A stretch of DNA of 64,000 bases. Origin: Archangium sp. (GTDB taxonomy: Bacteria; Myxococcota; Myxococcia; Myxococcales; Myxococcaceae). The stretch covers positions 62,001 to 126,000 of the forward strand of contig JAUXRX010000010.1 of assembly GCA_030681645.1 (NCBI GenBank), in the 5' to 3' direction. Made by a program: the position numbers and the translations under genes. Position 1 is the stretch's first letter, and each line of letters begins with the position of its first letter. Below, piece by piece: positions 1-7,107 of the stretch. The notes beneath the pieces were generated by a model that was not told where the DNA came from, ran no database searches, and was given only the letters and a program-made list of their open reading frames with translations.

Positions 1-1175
1 CGGCTCAGCAGCTCGGCCTCGGGGAAGCGGTGGCAGGTCTGGCAGGACCGGGTGACGTCGAGCAGCGGGCTGCGCACGTGGTGCGAGCTGACCTTCATCG
101 CCCCTTCGCGCACGTAGGGCATGTGGCAGTCGGCGCACGAGACACCCGAGCGCGCGTGCAGGCCCTGGCTCCACATCTCGAACTCCGGGTGCTGCGCCTT
201 GAGCACCTCGGCGCCGGTCTTCTCGTGCTTCCAGTCGAAGAAGCGGTGCCCGTCGGGGAACTTCGTCTCGTTCCAGGTGGCCTCGATCTGCTCGACCTTG
301 AGGCCTTTTCCCCACGGGTACGTCAGCGTCATCTTCGGCCCGCAGTAGTACTCGACGTGACACTGCCCGCACACCATCGAGCGCAGCTCCTGCCGGGACG
401 CGTCGAGGTTGGGCTCGTAGTCGCGGGCGCGGTTACCCTTGCGCCACTTCTCGATGGACGGCAGGTGCGGGGTCGGCTCGTCGCTGCGCGCCAGCGCGGC
501 CACGCCCACCAGGAACCCGGGCTTGGTCACCCGCAGCCCCATGCCCGCGGGATCGTGGCAGTCGATGCAGGACACCGGGTGCTGCACCAGCTTGGTGGCC
601 TCGGCGTAGGGCAGCTTGCCCACCGCTTCGAAGCCCTTCATCAACTGCTCGCGGGCCGGCGCGCTCTGCAGCGGATCAGCCATCGTGCCCGTCGCGCCCT
701 GCTTCAGCCCCGCCTCGCGGTAGGCGACCGTGGTGGAGGCGTGGCAGTGCAGGCACGCGCCCGGCTGCGGCCGCTCGGTCACCCGCTTCGTGGCCCGCTG
801 ATCGTCGAGCATGTACGCGTGGCCCTGCCGCTGGTTGAAGTCGATGGAGAAGGCGTAGCCGGCGAAGATGTCGACCAGCCGCGGGTCTTCGGTGAGCCGG
901 CTGACGGCCATGCCTTCGCTGCCCGAGCCGCCGAAGCGGGTGGAGTAGCGCTCGGCGGTGCGCTGGTAGCCGTCGAACTGCCGGGGGAAGTTCTTCCCCC
1001 ACTCGGCGGAGTCGACCGTGGCCTCGGTGAGCGGCACCACGTTGAAGTTGGACGTCTTCGCCTCGGCCTGCCGCTCGGACACGTTGGCGGACAGGGCCAT
1101 CACCAGCGCGGTGCAGCCGGCGGCGACGACGGCGATCAGCACGGAGCGGAGGACGGGGCGGGTGAGCAGGGACAT
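1..1175 (-). CDS. nrfA: NrfA: ammonia-forming cytochrome c nitrite reductase, catalytic subunit (3' end cut off by window edge)
   Basis: Periplasmic pentahaem enzyme that reduces nitrite to ammonium with six electrons. The N-terminus is a signal/anchor segment (about residues 8-30). Five CXXCH sites are visible: CLHCH (141-145), CIDCH, CGQCH followed by VEYYCGP, CADCH and CQTCH; the CGQCHVEYY context is diagnostic of NrfA. The first, active-site haem is attached by CXXCH and not by the classical CXXCK, so His would replace Lys as proximal ligand, as in the CX2CH class of NrfA. About 391 residues are present; the family is usually 450-520, so the last part is missing. The gene lies 12 bp downstream of nrfH on the same strand, the normal nrfHA order. 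ATG start at 1175. Confidence 0.93.
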   Translation of the reverse strand, partial: MSLLTRPVLRSVLIAVVAAGCTALVMALSANVSERQAEAKTSNFNVVPLTEATVDSAEWGKNFPRQFDGYQRTAERYSTRFGGSGSEGMAVSRLTEDPRLVDIFAGYAFSIDFNQRQGHAYMLDDQRATKRVTERPQPGACLHCHASTTVAYREAGLKQGATGTMADPLQSAPAREQLMKGFEAVGKLPYAEATKLVQHPVSCIDCHDPAGMGLRVTKPGFLVGVAALARSDEPTPHLPSIEKWRKGNRARDYEPNLDASRQELRSMVCGQCHVEYYCGPKMTLTYPWGKGLKVEQIEATWNETKFPDGHRFFDWKHEKTGAEVLKAQHPEFEMWSQGLHARSGVSCADCHMPYVREGAMKVSSHHVRSPLLDVTRSCQTCHRFPEAELLS

Positions 1176-1187
1176 GGTGCTCCTGGG

Positions 1188-1676
1188 TCAGCGGGTCGGG
1201 CCATGCCCGACGGATTGGTGGCAGCGAACGCAGCCGTAGAGATCGGCCTGCTGGGTGGGGTCGGTGGGTACGCCGAGCGTTCCGTGCTCGGTGATCGCGC
1301 TGACGAGGGGCCGGTGGCAACGCAGGCAGTTGGCCTCGAGCACCTCGGCGTTGCCGGGCTTGATGCGGATGGGCTCGGGGAAGTCCTGCATGGTGAAGGC
1401 GCGGGAGTGGTTCCACCCGTTGAGCGCCTTCACGTACAGCTTCGCCACCACGCCGGTGTGCGGGAGGTGGCAGTCGTTGCACACCGCGACCGCGTGGTGC
1501 GAGCCATGGCGCCAGCCGTCGTACTGCTCGCGCATGATGTGACAGCCCACGCACACCTCGGGATCGTTGCTGAGGTACGAGGTGCCCTTCGCCTCGATGA
1601 AGGTGTAGCCGCCGGAGCCCAGCAAGGTGCCCACCAGCACGCTCGCCACGACTGCGCTCCAACCGGCCCCGTTCAT
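1188..1676 (-). CDS. nrfH: NrfH: tetrahaem quinol dehydrogenase subunit of nitrite reductase
   Basis: Membrane-anchored NapC/NirT-family cytochrome that passes electrons from the quinol pool to NrfA. One N-terminal membrane helix (about residues 5-25, GWSAVVASVLVGTLLGSGGY) is followed by four haem sites CVGCH, CNDCH, CLRCH and CVRCH. The stretch CHIMREQYDGWRHGSHH is characteristic of the NrfH/NapC family. 162 residues with the ATG at 1676; an upstream ATG at 1715 would add 13 residues of non-conserved sequence, so the internal start is preferred. First gene of the nrfHA operon, divergent from the methyltransferase at 1732 with about 55 bp between the starts, where both promoters must lie. Confidence 0.92.
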   Translation of the reverse strand: MNGAGWSAVVASVLVGTLLGSGGYTFIEAKGTSYLSNDPEVCVGCHIMREQYDGWRHGSHHAVAVCNDCHLPHTGVVAKLYVKALNGWNHSRAFTMQDFPEPIRIKPGNAEVLEANCLRCHRPLVSAITEHGTLGVPTDPTQQADLYGCVRCHQSVGHGPTR

Positions 1677-1731
1677 GAGCTGGCCACTACCACGGGTGGC
1701 GAGCGCGGCGGACATCCGTCATAGAGCGCGC

Positions 1732-2361
1732 ATGGACTCGGACTTCTGGCACTCACGCTGGAGTGAAGGGCGCATCGGCTTTCACGAGGGCAAGCCCAAC
1801 GCGCACCTGGTGAAGCACCTGGGCGTACTGAAGGCGGCGAAGCGGGTGCTCGTGCCGCTGTGTGGCAAGGCGGAGGACCTGGCGTTCCTCGCCTCGCAGG
1901 GCCACGAGGTGGTGGGCCTCGAGCTGGTGGAGTCGGCGGTGAAGGCGTTCTTCGACGAGCGCGGCGTGACGCCCGAGGTGTCGAAGCACGGCCCGTACGC
2001 GCGGTACGTCGCGGCGAACGTCACGGTGCTCGCGGGTGACTTCTTCGCCAGCACCCGCGAGCTGCTGGGGGCCATCGACGCGGTGTACGACCGCGCGGCG
2101 GTGATCGCGCTGCCCGCCGCGATGCGGGGTGACTACGTGAAGCACCTGCGCACGCTGCTTCCCCCGGGCGCGCCCGGGCTGATCGTCACGGTCGAGTACC
2201 CGCAGGACGAGATGGACGGCCCGCCGTTCTCCGTGCCTGAAGCAGAGCTGCGCGCGCACTACGCGGGGCTCTCCATCGACCGCATCGACCAGGTGGTGGC
2301 TGAGCTGGCGCGGCTGCCGAGCGGGTCTGGCAGCGAGAAGGTCTTCAGGGTGCGGTTCTGA
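1732..2361 (+). CDS. tpm: Thiopurine S-methyltransferase family SAM-dependent methyltransferase
   Basis: Cytosolic Rossmann-fold methyltransferase of the TPMT family, which methylates thiol groups and, in bacteria, metalloid substrates such as selenium or tellurium species. Family signatures are the N-terminal FWHSRWSEGRIGFHEGKPN (residues 5-23, typical WxxRW...GFH), the SAM motif VLVPLCGKAEDLAFLASQGH and the later YDRAAVIALP. 209 residues, close to the usual 210-220. The start is set at the ATG at 1732 because conserved sequence begins there; the longer reading would run into the nrfH promoter region. Apparently a single gene. The real substrate cannot be told from sequence. Confidence 0.88.
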   Translation: MDSDFWHSRWSEGRIGFHEGKPNAHLVKHLGVLKAAKRVLVPLCGKAEDLAFLASQGHEVVGLELVESAVKAFFDERGVTPEVSKHGPYARYVAANVTVLAGDFFASTRELLGAIDAVYDRAAVIALPAAMRGDYVKHLRTLLPPGAPGLIVTVEYPQDEMDGPPFSVPEAELRAHYAGLSIDRIDQVVAELARLPSGSGSEKVFRVRF

Positions 2362-2485
2362 GCCCCCTGCTGCGGAGCAGGTGACGCAGCTGCTGAGCCG
2401 GTCGCTCTGAGCATTGCCTCTCGCTGCTGATCAAGGCCGGGGCCGAATCGTCGGCGCATGTTCACCAGTGCTATGTGACTGCTCC

Positions 2486-3760
2486 ATGCGGACTGCTCTG
2501 CTGTCTCTCGCCCTCGGCGTCGTCGCCTGCTCACCGGCCACCGCCAACAAGTGTGACTCGAGGTCCTGCACCGGCTGCTGCGACGAGCAGGACCAGTGCG
2601 TGCCCGGCAACGCCACCAACGCCTGCGGTGCCTTCGGCGGGGCGTGCCAGCGCTGCCAGTCGACCCAGTCATGCGGCCTCGGCCAGTGCGTCACCAACTC
2701 GGGGAACGGCGGAGGCAGCGGTGGTGGCACCGCGACGGGTGGTGGCACCGCGACGGGTGGTGGCAGTGCGACGGGTGGTGGCAGTGCGACGGGTGGTGGC
2801 AGTGCGACGGGTGGTGGCAGTGCGACGGGTGGTGGCAGTGCGACGGGTGGCGGCAGTGCGACCGGAGGTGGCACTGCGACAGGTGGCGGCTCTGGCACGG
2901 GCGGAGGCTCGGCCGGCTGCGGGGTCTCATCCTGCTCGGGGTGCTGCGACGGCAACGTGTGCCAGCTCGGCACCGGCAACACCCTGTGTGGCAGCAACGG
3001 CACCGCCTGCACCGCCTGCGGCTCAGGGCTGACCTGCCGGGCGGGGCGCTGCGAGGCCGCGTCGTGCAGCGTGAGCAACTGCCCGGGCGGCTGCTGTCAG
3101 AATGGCGCGTGCCTCGGCGGCACCAGCACCAGCGCGTGCGGCTCGGGCGGCGCGGCGTGCACCATGTGTGGCTCAGGCCTGGAGTGCCGTCAGCAGCAAT
3201 GTCAGGCGGTGGCGGCGTGTGGCCCCGGTACCTGCAGCGGGTGCTGCGACATCTTCGGCATCTGCCAGGCCGGCAACACCAGCCAGGCCTGCGGGCTCCT
3301 CGGGAACACCTGCCAGGCCTGCGGCGCGAACTCGTGCTCGACCGGCCAGTGCGGAGGCACGAGCGGAGGCACGCCCTCGGGCGGACCCTGTACCGACGTC
3401 GCCCAGTGCGCCGGGGCAGACGACTTCCTCGGCCTCAAGATGTGCATCTCGCCGGTGCTCACCGACGGTGGCGCCAGCGGCTGGCTCGGGGGTGCCTGCT
3501 CGCCGAGCTGCCTCTCGCTGTTCACCCCCACCAACTGCCCGGACGCCGCCGACTACTGCAACGGGCTGACCTGCTACCAGAGCTGCAGCAACCCGGGCGG
3601 CGGACAGGGCGCTTGTCGCAGCAACTACGTCTGCATCAACGGGCGATTCTCCGACGGCGGCGTGGAGCCCAACTCGGCGCACTGCGTCCCCAACTGCAAC
3701 AACGCCCCCGCGGCGCAGTGTGGAACGAGGACCTGTCTCTCGAGCGGGTACTGTCAGTGA
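2486..3760 (+). CDS. Cys-rich lipoprotein with Gly/Ser/Thr tandem linker
   Basis: Predicted outer-membrane or surface lipoprotein, 424 residues. The signal peptide MRTALLSLALGVVACS ends in a lipobox with the acylated Cys at about residue 14. Then follow a Cys-rich module (CTGCCDEQDQCVPGN, later CGAFGGACQRCQ), a flexible linker of eleven GGGSAT-like hexapeptides, and further modules with the pattern CxxCC...CxxG...CG..G..CxxCxxGxxCxxGxC. The C-terminal half holds more Cys pairs, probably disulphide-bonded. The same module type recurs in the proteins at 55548-57824 and 60593-63124. No enzyme motif is visible; an adhesin or matrix-type role is only a guess. The start at 2486 is chosen because it opens the signal peptide. 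Confidence 0.8.
   Translation: MRTALLSLALGVVACSPATANKCDSRSCTGCCDEQDQCVPGNATNACGAFGGACQRCQSTQSCGLGQCVTNSGNGGGSGGGTATGGGTATGGGSATGGGSATGGGSATGGGSATGGGSATGGGSATGGGTATGGGSGTGGGSAGCGVSSCSGCCDGNVCQLGTGNTLCGSNGTACTACGSGLTCRAGRCEAASCSVSNCPGGCCQNGACLGGTSTSACGSGGAACTMCGSGLECRQQQCQAVAACGPGTCSGCCDIFGICQAGNTSQACGLLGNTCQACGANSCSTGQCGGTSGGTPSGGPCTDVAQCAGADDFLGLKMCISPVLTDGGASGWLGGACSPSCLSLFTPTNCPDAADYCNGLTCYQSCSNPGGGQGACRSNYVCINGRFSDGGVEPNSAHCVPNCNNAPAAQCGTRTCLSSGYCQ
2720..2917 (+). repeat. Tandem 18-bp coding repeat (GGGSAT units)
   Basis: Eleven consecutive 18-bp units, consensus GGTGGTGGCAGTGCGACG, each encoding GGGSAT or a close variant (GGGTAT, GGGSGT). Units three to seven are identical at DNA level, so the array is probably prone to slippage and length variation between strains. 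Because units are multiples of three, gain or loss keeps the frame. Confidence 0.92.
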
Positions 3761-3864
3761 CGTGAGGTTCCCCGGAGCGCTTCGTCTATCCTCGCGCGAT
3801 GAACGGGAGCGCGGTGACCACGCTGCTCGGTGACGCCACACTTGTCGAATCCGAGCGTGGTGGG

Positions 3865-4167
3865 ATGCCCGACGTTCTTAAGGTCGCCATGCTGCTGTGT
3901 GTGGTCGGCTCAATCGGTTGCGGACCGCCGCCTCTTCTTCGGTCTGAGTTGACGCTCGGTGAGAGCATCAATCAGGAGTGTGCCGGCGACCCCGCCGTTT
4001 GCGGGGACGCTGGCATCTGTCTCGTCTACGAACTCGCGCCTGGCCCCAAGCGCTTCTGCACGCCACGAAATGAGGCTTGCCGCGATGTCCAATGCTCGAA
4101 TGGTGGGCACTGCCTCGTGTTCGCGTCACTTCCGGGACGGGTTGTGTGCGCCTCCAGAGCGCCTTGA
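3865..4167 (+). CDS. Small Cys-containing lipoprotein, unknown function
   Basis: About 100 residues with the ATG at 3865. The N-terminus MPDVLKVAMLLCVVGSIGCG is a lipoprotein signal peptide with lipobox GSIGC. The mature part has six further Cys residues in an EGF-like spacing (ECAGDPAVCGDAGICLVYE..., CRDVQCSNGGHCLV). An ATG at 3799 would add 22 residues lacking signal-peptide character, so it was not used. No family recognised. Probably exported and disulphide-bonded, like its upstream neighbour. Confidence 0.6.
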   Translation: MPDVLKVAMLLCVVGSIGCGPPPLLRSELTLGESINQECAGDPAVCGDAGICLVYELAPGPKRFCTPRNEACRDVQCSNGGHCLVFASLPGRVVCASRAP

Positions 4168-4297
4168 GGTACGGGCGCTCCACGCTGCGCTGTCCGCCAA
4201 GCCAACCATCTGTAACGACTCCTGGTGCGGCAGAAAATGTAAATCCAAAAGACGCCCGGTGCGGAATGCTGCGACATCGGCACTCCGATACCTCAGC

Positions 4298-5341
4298 ATG
4301 GTTCCCAACACACTCCGCCGCGCTTCCTCCCTCCGCTCCACCTCCTGCGTCATCGCCAGCAAGCCGGCGTCTTCGGCTTCGCTCTTCCGGCCGCGCCCTG
4401 CCGCGTCGTCCTTCTCGCCCGCGAAGGCGCGGATGCTCGACCTCGACGGCCTGCGCTCGGTGCGCGCCTGCCTGCCGCCGCCTCCTCCGAAGGCCGGGCC
4501 GACCATCGTCAACCAGAAGCTCTTCGACTACCTGAAGGCGAACCCCGAGATCACCACCGTGCAGCAGCTGGTGAACAAGACGTACCCGAAGGGCACCTTC
4601 GACTCGACCTGCAAGGAGCTCGGCCTCAACGCGAACGAACTCCTCAAGTACCGCTCGGCGGCGCTGATCGACTTCGCGGTGCGCGCGGCTCCCGGTGACG
4701 GCACGGCGCCGCGCACCACCCAGGACGCGAACCGCTTCTTCATCACGCAGTACCAGAACGACACCTACAACCGCGAGAGCCCGAACAGCTGGTCGAACAA
4801 CTGCGGCCCCACCAGCCTGGCGATGGTGCTCAAGGTGAACGGCAAGATGCCCACCGGTCTCACCAACGAGCAGCAGATCGACTACGCGCGCGGCCTGATG
4901 TACCCGGCGCTGACCAGGACCGACGGCAAGGACGTGAAGCTGGCCGACGGCTCGACGGTGCGGGTGCTGGACATCGACAAGATGCTCACCGGCATCACCG
5001 CGGCCACGTCCGGCGCGCAGGCGGGCGGGCTCACCGGCGCCGAGCACCAGAAGGGCTGGGCGAACTTCGACGCCGCGCTCAACGACGGACAGTCGGTGGT
5101 GGTCGAGGGCAACATCTCGGGCAGCTGGCGCACCGTGTTCGGCGCGCACCAGGCCGACGCCGCGGGCAACTACCAGGGCGGCGGCAACGGCCACTTCATC
5201 GCGGTGCTGGGCAAGACGGCCGACGGCAAGTACCTGGTGGCCGACCCCATGTACACGGGCGGCACGGTGGCGATGACGCGCGACGAGCTGGCGGTGTTCT
5301 TCAGGCAGCAGAACAACGAGCCGAGCTTCGTCGCCCCCTGA
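4298..5341 (+). CDS. Peptidase C39-like cysteine protease
   Basis: 347 residues. The C-terminal two thirds match the C39-like papain fold: NNCGPTSLAMVLK with catalytic Cys169, then GNGHFIAVLGKT with catalytic His299 and the following YLVADPMYTGG carrying the expected Asp. The N-terminal part (1-80) is Ser/Ala/Arg-rich with a Pro-rich bridge, without a clear Sec signal, so export is uncertain. A central helical segment (DYLKANPEITTVQQLVNKTYPKG) may be a small substrate- or wall-binding region. The ATG at 4298 is the last start before the conserved part; earlier in-frame sequence overlaps the preceding gene. The target could be a leader peptide or peptidoglycan-linked peptide; not determinable here. 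Confidence 0.75.
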   Translation: MVPNTLRRASSLRSTSCVIASKPASSASLFRPRPAASSFSPAKARMLDLDGLRSVRACLPPPPPKAGPTIVNQKLFDYLKANPEITTVQQLVNKTYPKGTFDSTCKELGLNANELLKYRSAALIDFAVRAAPGDGTAPRTTQDANRFFITQYQNDTYNRESPNSWSNNCGPTSLAMVLKVNGKMPTGLTNEQQIDYARGLMYPALTRTDGKDVKLADGSTVRVLDIDKMLTGITAATSGAQAGGLTGAEHQKGWANFDAALNDGQSVVVEGNISGSWRTVFGAHQADAAGNYQGGGNGHFIAVLGKTADGKYLVADPMYTGGTVAMTRDELAVFFRQQNNEPSFVAP

Positions 5342-5352
5342 GTCATCTTGAT

Positions 5353-5380
5353 GGAACCCTGCGCGGCGCGCGCGGGGTCC
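5353..5380 (+). terminator. Possible GC-rich terminator hairpin after the C39-like peptidase gene
   Basis: An imperfect, very GC-rich inverted repeat begins 12 bp after the stop codon (GGAACCCTGCGCG pairing with CGCGCGGGGTCC). It is followed only by TTCACC and not by a T run, so factor-independent termination is plausible but not strong. Confidence 0.4.
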
Positions 5381-5436
5381 TTCACCTGAATTCAGCGACG
5401 TAGGCGCTGGCCCCTCCGATGCAGCGACCAGGGGCC

Positions 5437-5709
5437 ATGAACCCAACCCACGATCAACTCGTGACGCGCGAATCCATCTTGAACCTGCTCAGCGCCGACG
5501 AGCTCGCTCGGGTCTGCACCGCTGAGACCCAACCCGCCCTCATCACGGGCGAGGACTACCTCGACCTCAAGCACCTCGACCTCGGCATCCGCCGCGCGCG
5601 GCCCTACCTCGGGGTGAAGGGGAGCTCGCCCATGGGCCAGGTCCTGCCGAAGAGCGCCGTCGCCACGTCCACCTGGGCGAGGATCATCGCGCAGCTCCCG
5701 CCACGCTGA
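5437..5709 (+). CDS. Small hypothetical protein
   Basis: About 90 residues from the ATG at 5437, which is preceded by a purine-rich AGGGGCC. No signal peptide or membrane helix. An acidic helical N-terminal half (ESILNLLSADELARV) is followed by a basic tail. I do not recognise a family. The codon usage resembles its neighbours, which supports it being real. It stops just before the large inverted repeat at 5722-5807, with the convergent MglA-like gene on the other side. Confidence 0.5.
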   Translation: MNPTHDQLVTRESILNLLSADELARVCTAETQPALITGEDYLDLKHLDLGIRRARPYLGVKGSSPMGQVLPKSAVATSTWARIIAQLPPR

Positions 5710-5721
5710 GACAAAATGGGG

Positions 5722-5807
5722 ACAAAAATGGGGACAGGCTGCTTTTCGGCCCCGTCAGTGTCGATGCAGCCGCTCTGGGCCGAAAAGCAGCCTGTCCCCA
5801 TTTTTGT
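5722..5807. repeat. Perfect 31-bp inverted repeat (REP-like element / bidirectional terminator)
   Basis: Arms 5722-5752 and 5777-5807 are perfect reverse complements over 31 bp, beginning ACAAAAATGGGGACAGGCTG, with a 24-bp loop. A partial extra copy ACAAAATGGGG sits at 5711-5721. The element separates two convergent genes. The A/T ends next to a GC-rich stem give it the form of a two-way terminator. The GGGGACAG...CTGTCCCC core resembles repeats seen near REP-associated transposases elsewhere, but no such transposase is in the window. Confidence 0.88.
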
Positions 5808-5817
5808 GTGGCGCTGA

Positions 5818-6507
5818 TCAGTGGTGTGCGCTGCCCCGCGGCGGAGAGACGACGGTGGTCCCCGCGTCGGGCACGCCCTTCTTCAGCTCGAGCAGCATCT
5901 GCTTCGCCGAAGACTTGAGCGTGTCGAACACGCCCACGCCGTTCACGGGCGTGGCGGAGAACACCGGCTGATCCGACAGCCCCAGCGCCTGGGCAACCAC
6001 CTCGGGCGTCATCGGCTGCGCCACACCCTCGCCCTGCACCTGCACCGTGATGGGCGTGGTCTTCCAGTCGTAGCCCAGCGCCGCCAGATCGCCCTTGAGC
6101 TGCTTGAAGGCGCGCACGTTCTCGGCTGAGCGCTTCGGATCGCCGTCGGCGACGAACACCACGCCATCGACGCCTTTGAGGATCAACCGCCGAGTCGCCT
6201 CGGCGCCCTTTCCGCCCACCGACGTGTAGAGGTGGAAGCGCACCTTGAAGCCGCGGATCTCGCCCAGCGACAGCGGGAGAAAATCGAAGAACTGCACGTG
6301 GCTGCCGTCCTCCACGGCGAGGGAGATGAACTTGCCCTTCGCCTCGGGGTTGGTCTTTCCGTAGACGTACTCGAGGTTGGCGCGGCCCGCCGCGTCGCTC
6401 GCCGAGACGTAGACGAGCTTGAGGTTGATCTCCCGCGCCGAGTAGTTGATGAACGACGCCGACGCGGGGAGCGTCAGGAGCAGCAGGCCAACGAAGAAGA
6501 CGCGCAT
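5818..6507 (-). CDS. MglA-like protein with signal peptide and degenerate GTPase motifs
   Basis: 229 residues. From residue 18 the protein follows the Ras-like polarity GTPase MglA of Myxococcus: SFINYSAREINLKLVY, FFDFLPLSLGEIRGFK, RFHLYTSVGG, LILKGVDGVVFVADG and GVGVFDTLK. The nucleotide-binding motifs are broken: the P-loop position reads SASDAAGRA, with no GxxxxGK[ST]; the G3 region reads TSVGGKGAEA where MglA has a Pro-Gly-Gln switch; no NKxD is present. In front of the MglA homology is MRVFFVGLLLLTLPASA, a textbook Sec signal peptide with an ASA cleavage site, so the processed protein would start exactly where MglA starts after its Met. Likely exported and not a GTPase. Precedes nothing on its strand; the coiled-coil gene lies 9 bp upstream. 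Confidence 0.82.
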   Translation of the reverse strand: MRVFFVGLLLLTLPASASFINYSAREINLKLVYVSASDAAGRANLEYVYGKTNPEAKGKFISLAVEDGSHVQFFDFLPLSLGEIRGFKVRFHLYTSVGGKGAEATRRLILKGVDGVVFVADGDPKRSAENVRAFKQLKGDLAALGYDWKTTPITVQVQGEGVAQPMTPEVVAQALGLSDQPVFSATPVNGVGVFDTLKSSAKQMLLELKKGVPDAGTTVVSPPRGSAHH

Positions 6508-6516
6508 CGCTTCGGC

Positions 6517-7047
6517 TCAGCGCAGCGGCACGGGCTGGGAATAGCTGCCATCACCCGGCCGCGCGGGCACGAAGCCGCCCGTGAGCACCTTCTTGATGAT
6601 GACGTGGTTCGGGTCGCTCTTGAGCACGATCGCCGTGTACGAGAACGGGCGGTGGTGCACCTCGGTCTGCGTGAGGATGTCTTCCTTCTTCGGCGCCTTC
6701 CCGGTGAACTCGAGCTTGCCGCCCTTGAGGTTCTTCTCGACTACCGCGGTCAGCTCGGCGCTGGTGGGCGGCTTGCTCGTGGGCCGCAGGCGGGCCAGGT
6801 CGGCCTTCACGTGCTTGTGCTCGGTCTTGAGCGCGGCCAGCTCCTTCTCCAGCGTCTTGAGCTTCGCCGTCGCGACCTTCAGCCCCTCGGGCGTGTAGCG
6901 CGAGCGGGCCATCACGTCCTTGTGTGCCTGCAGCTCCTTCGACTTCGAGGCGATCTTCTTGTCGAGCGTCGCGAGGCGGGCCTGCAGCTTCTCGTACGTC
7001 GGCAGCGTGACGCGGGCGGGAGTCTGCGAGGCGGAGATGCGGGACAT
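6517..7047 (-). CDS. Coiled-coil hypothetical protein
   Basis: 176 residues, lysine-rich, no signal peptide. Residues about 15-95 form a long charged coiled coil (LATLDKKIASKSKELQAHKD, LKTLEKELAALKTEHKHVKA). The C-terminal 75 residues look globular (HHRPFSYTAIVLKSDPNHVI). It is only 9 bp upstream of the MglA-like gene on the same strand, so the two are probably co-transcribed and may act together. No family recognised. Leaderless prediction versus an exported partner is a puzzle unless the signal peptide next door is not cleaved or the proteins work in different compartments. Confidence 0.65.
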   Translation of the reverse strand: MSRISASQTPARVTLPTYEKLQARLATLDKKIASKSKELQAHKDVMARSRYTPEGLKVATAKLKTLEKELAALKTEHKHVKADLARLRPTSKPPTSAELTAVVEKNLKGGKLEFTGKAPKKEDILTQTEVHHRPFSYTAIVLKSDPNHVIIKKVLTGGFVPARPGDGSYSQPVPLR

Positions 7048-7107
7048 GGTGGCTCCAGGGACGGGTTGAGGGGCCGCATGTAGCCACAGCCCTTCCCCGA
7101 ATACGAC

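Noticed and set aside
30..1724. A long open frame on the plus strand, antisense to nrfA and nrfH
   Set aside because: It is antisense to genes with clear haem motifs; the protein is Val/Arg/His-rich with no domain, as expected in GC-rich DNA.
2720..2917. CRISPR-like array
   Set aside because: The 18-bp units are contiguous, code GGGSAT and have no spacers.
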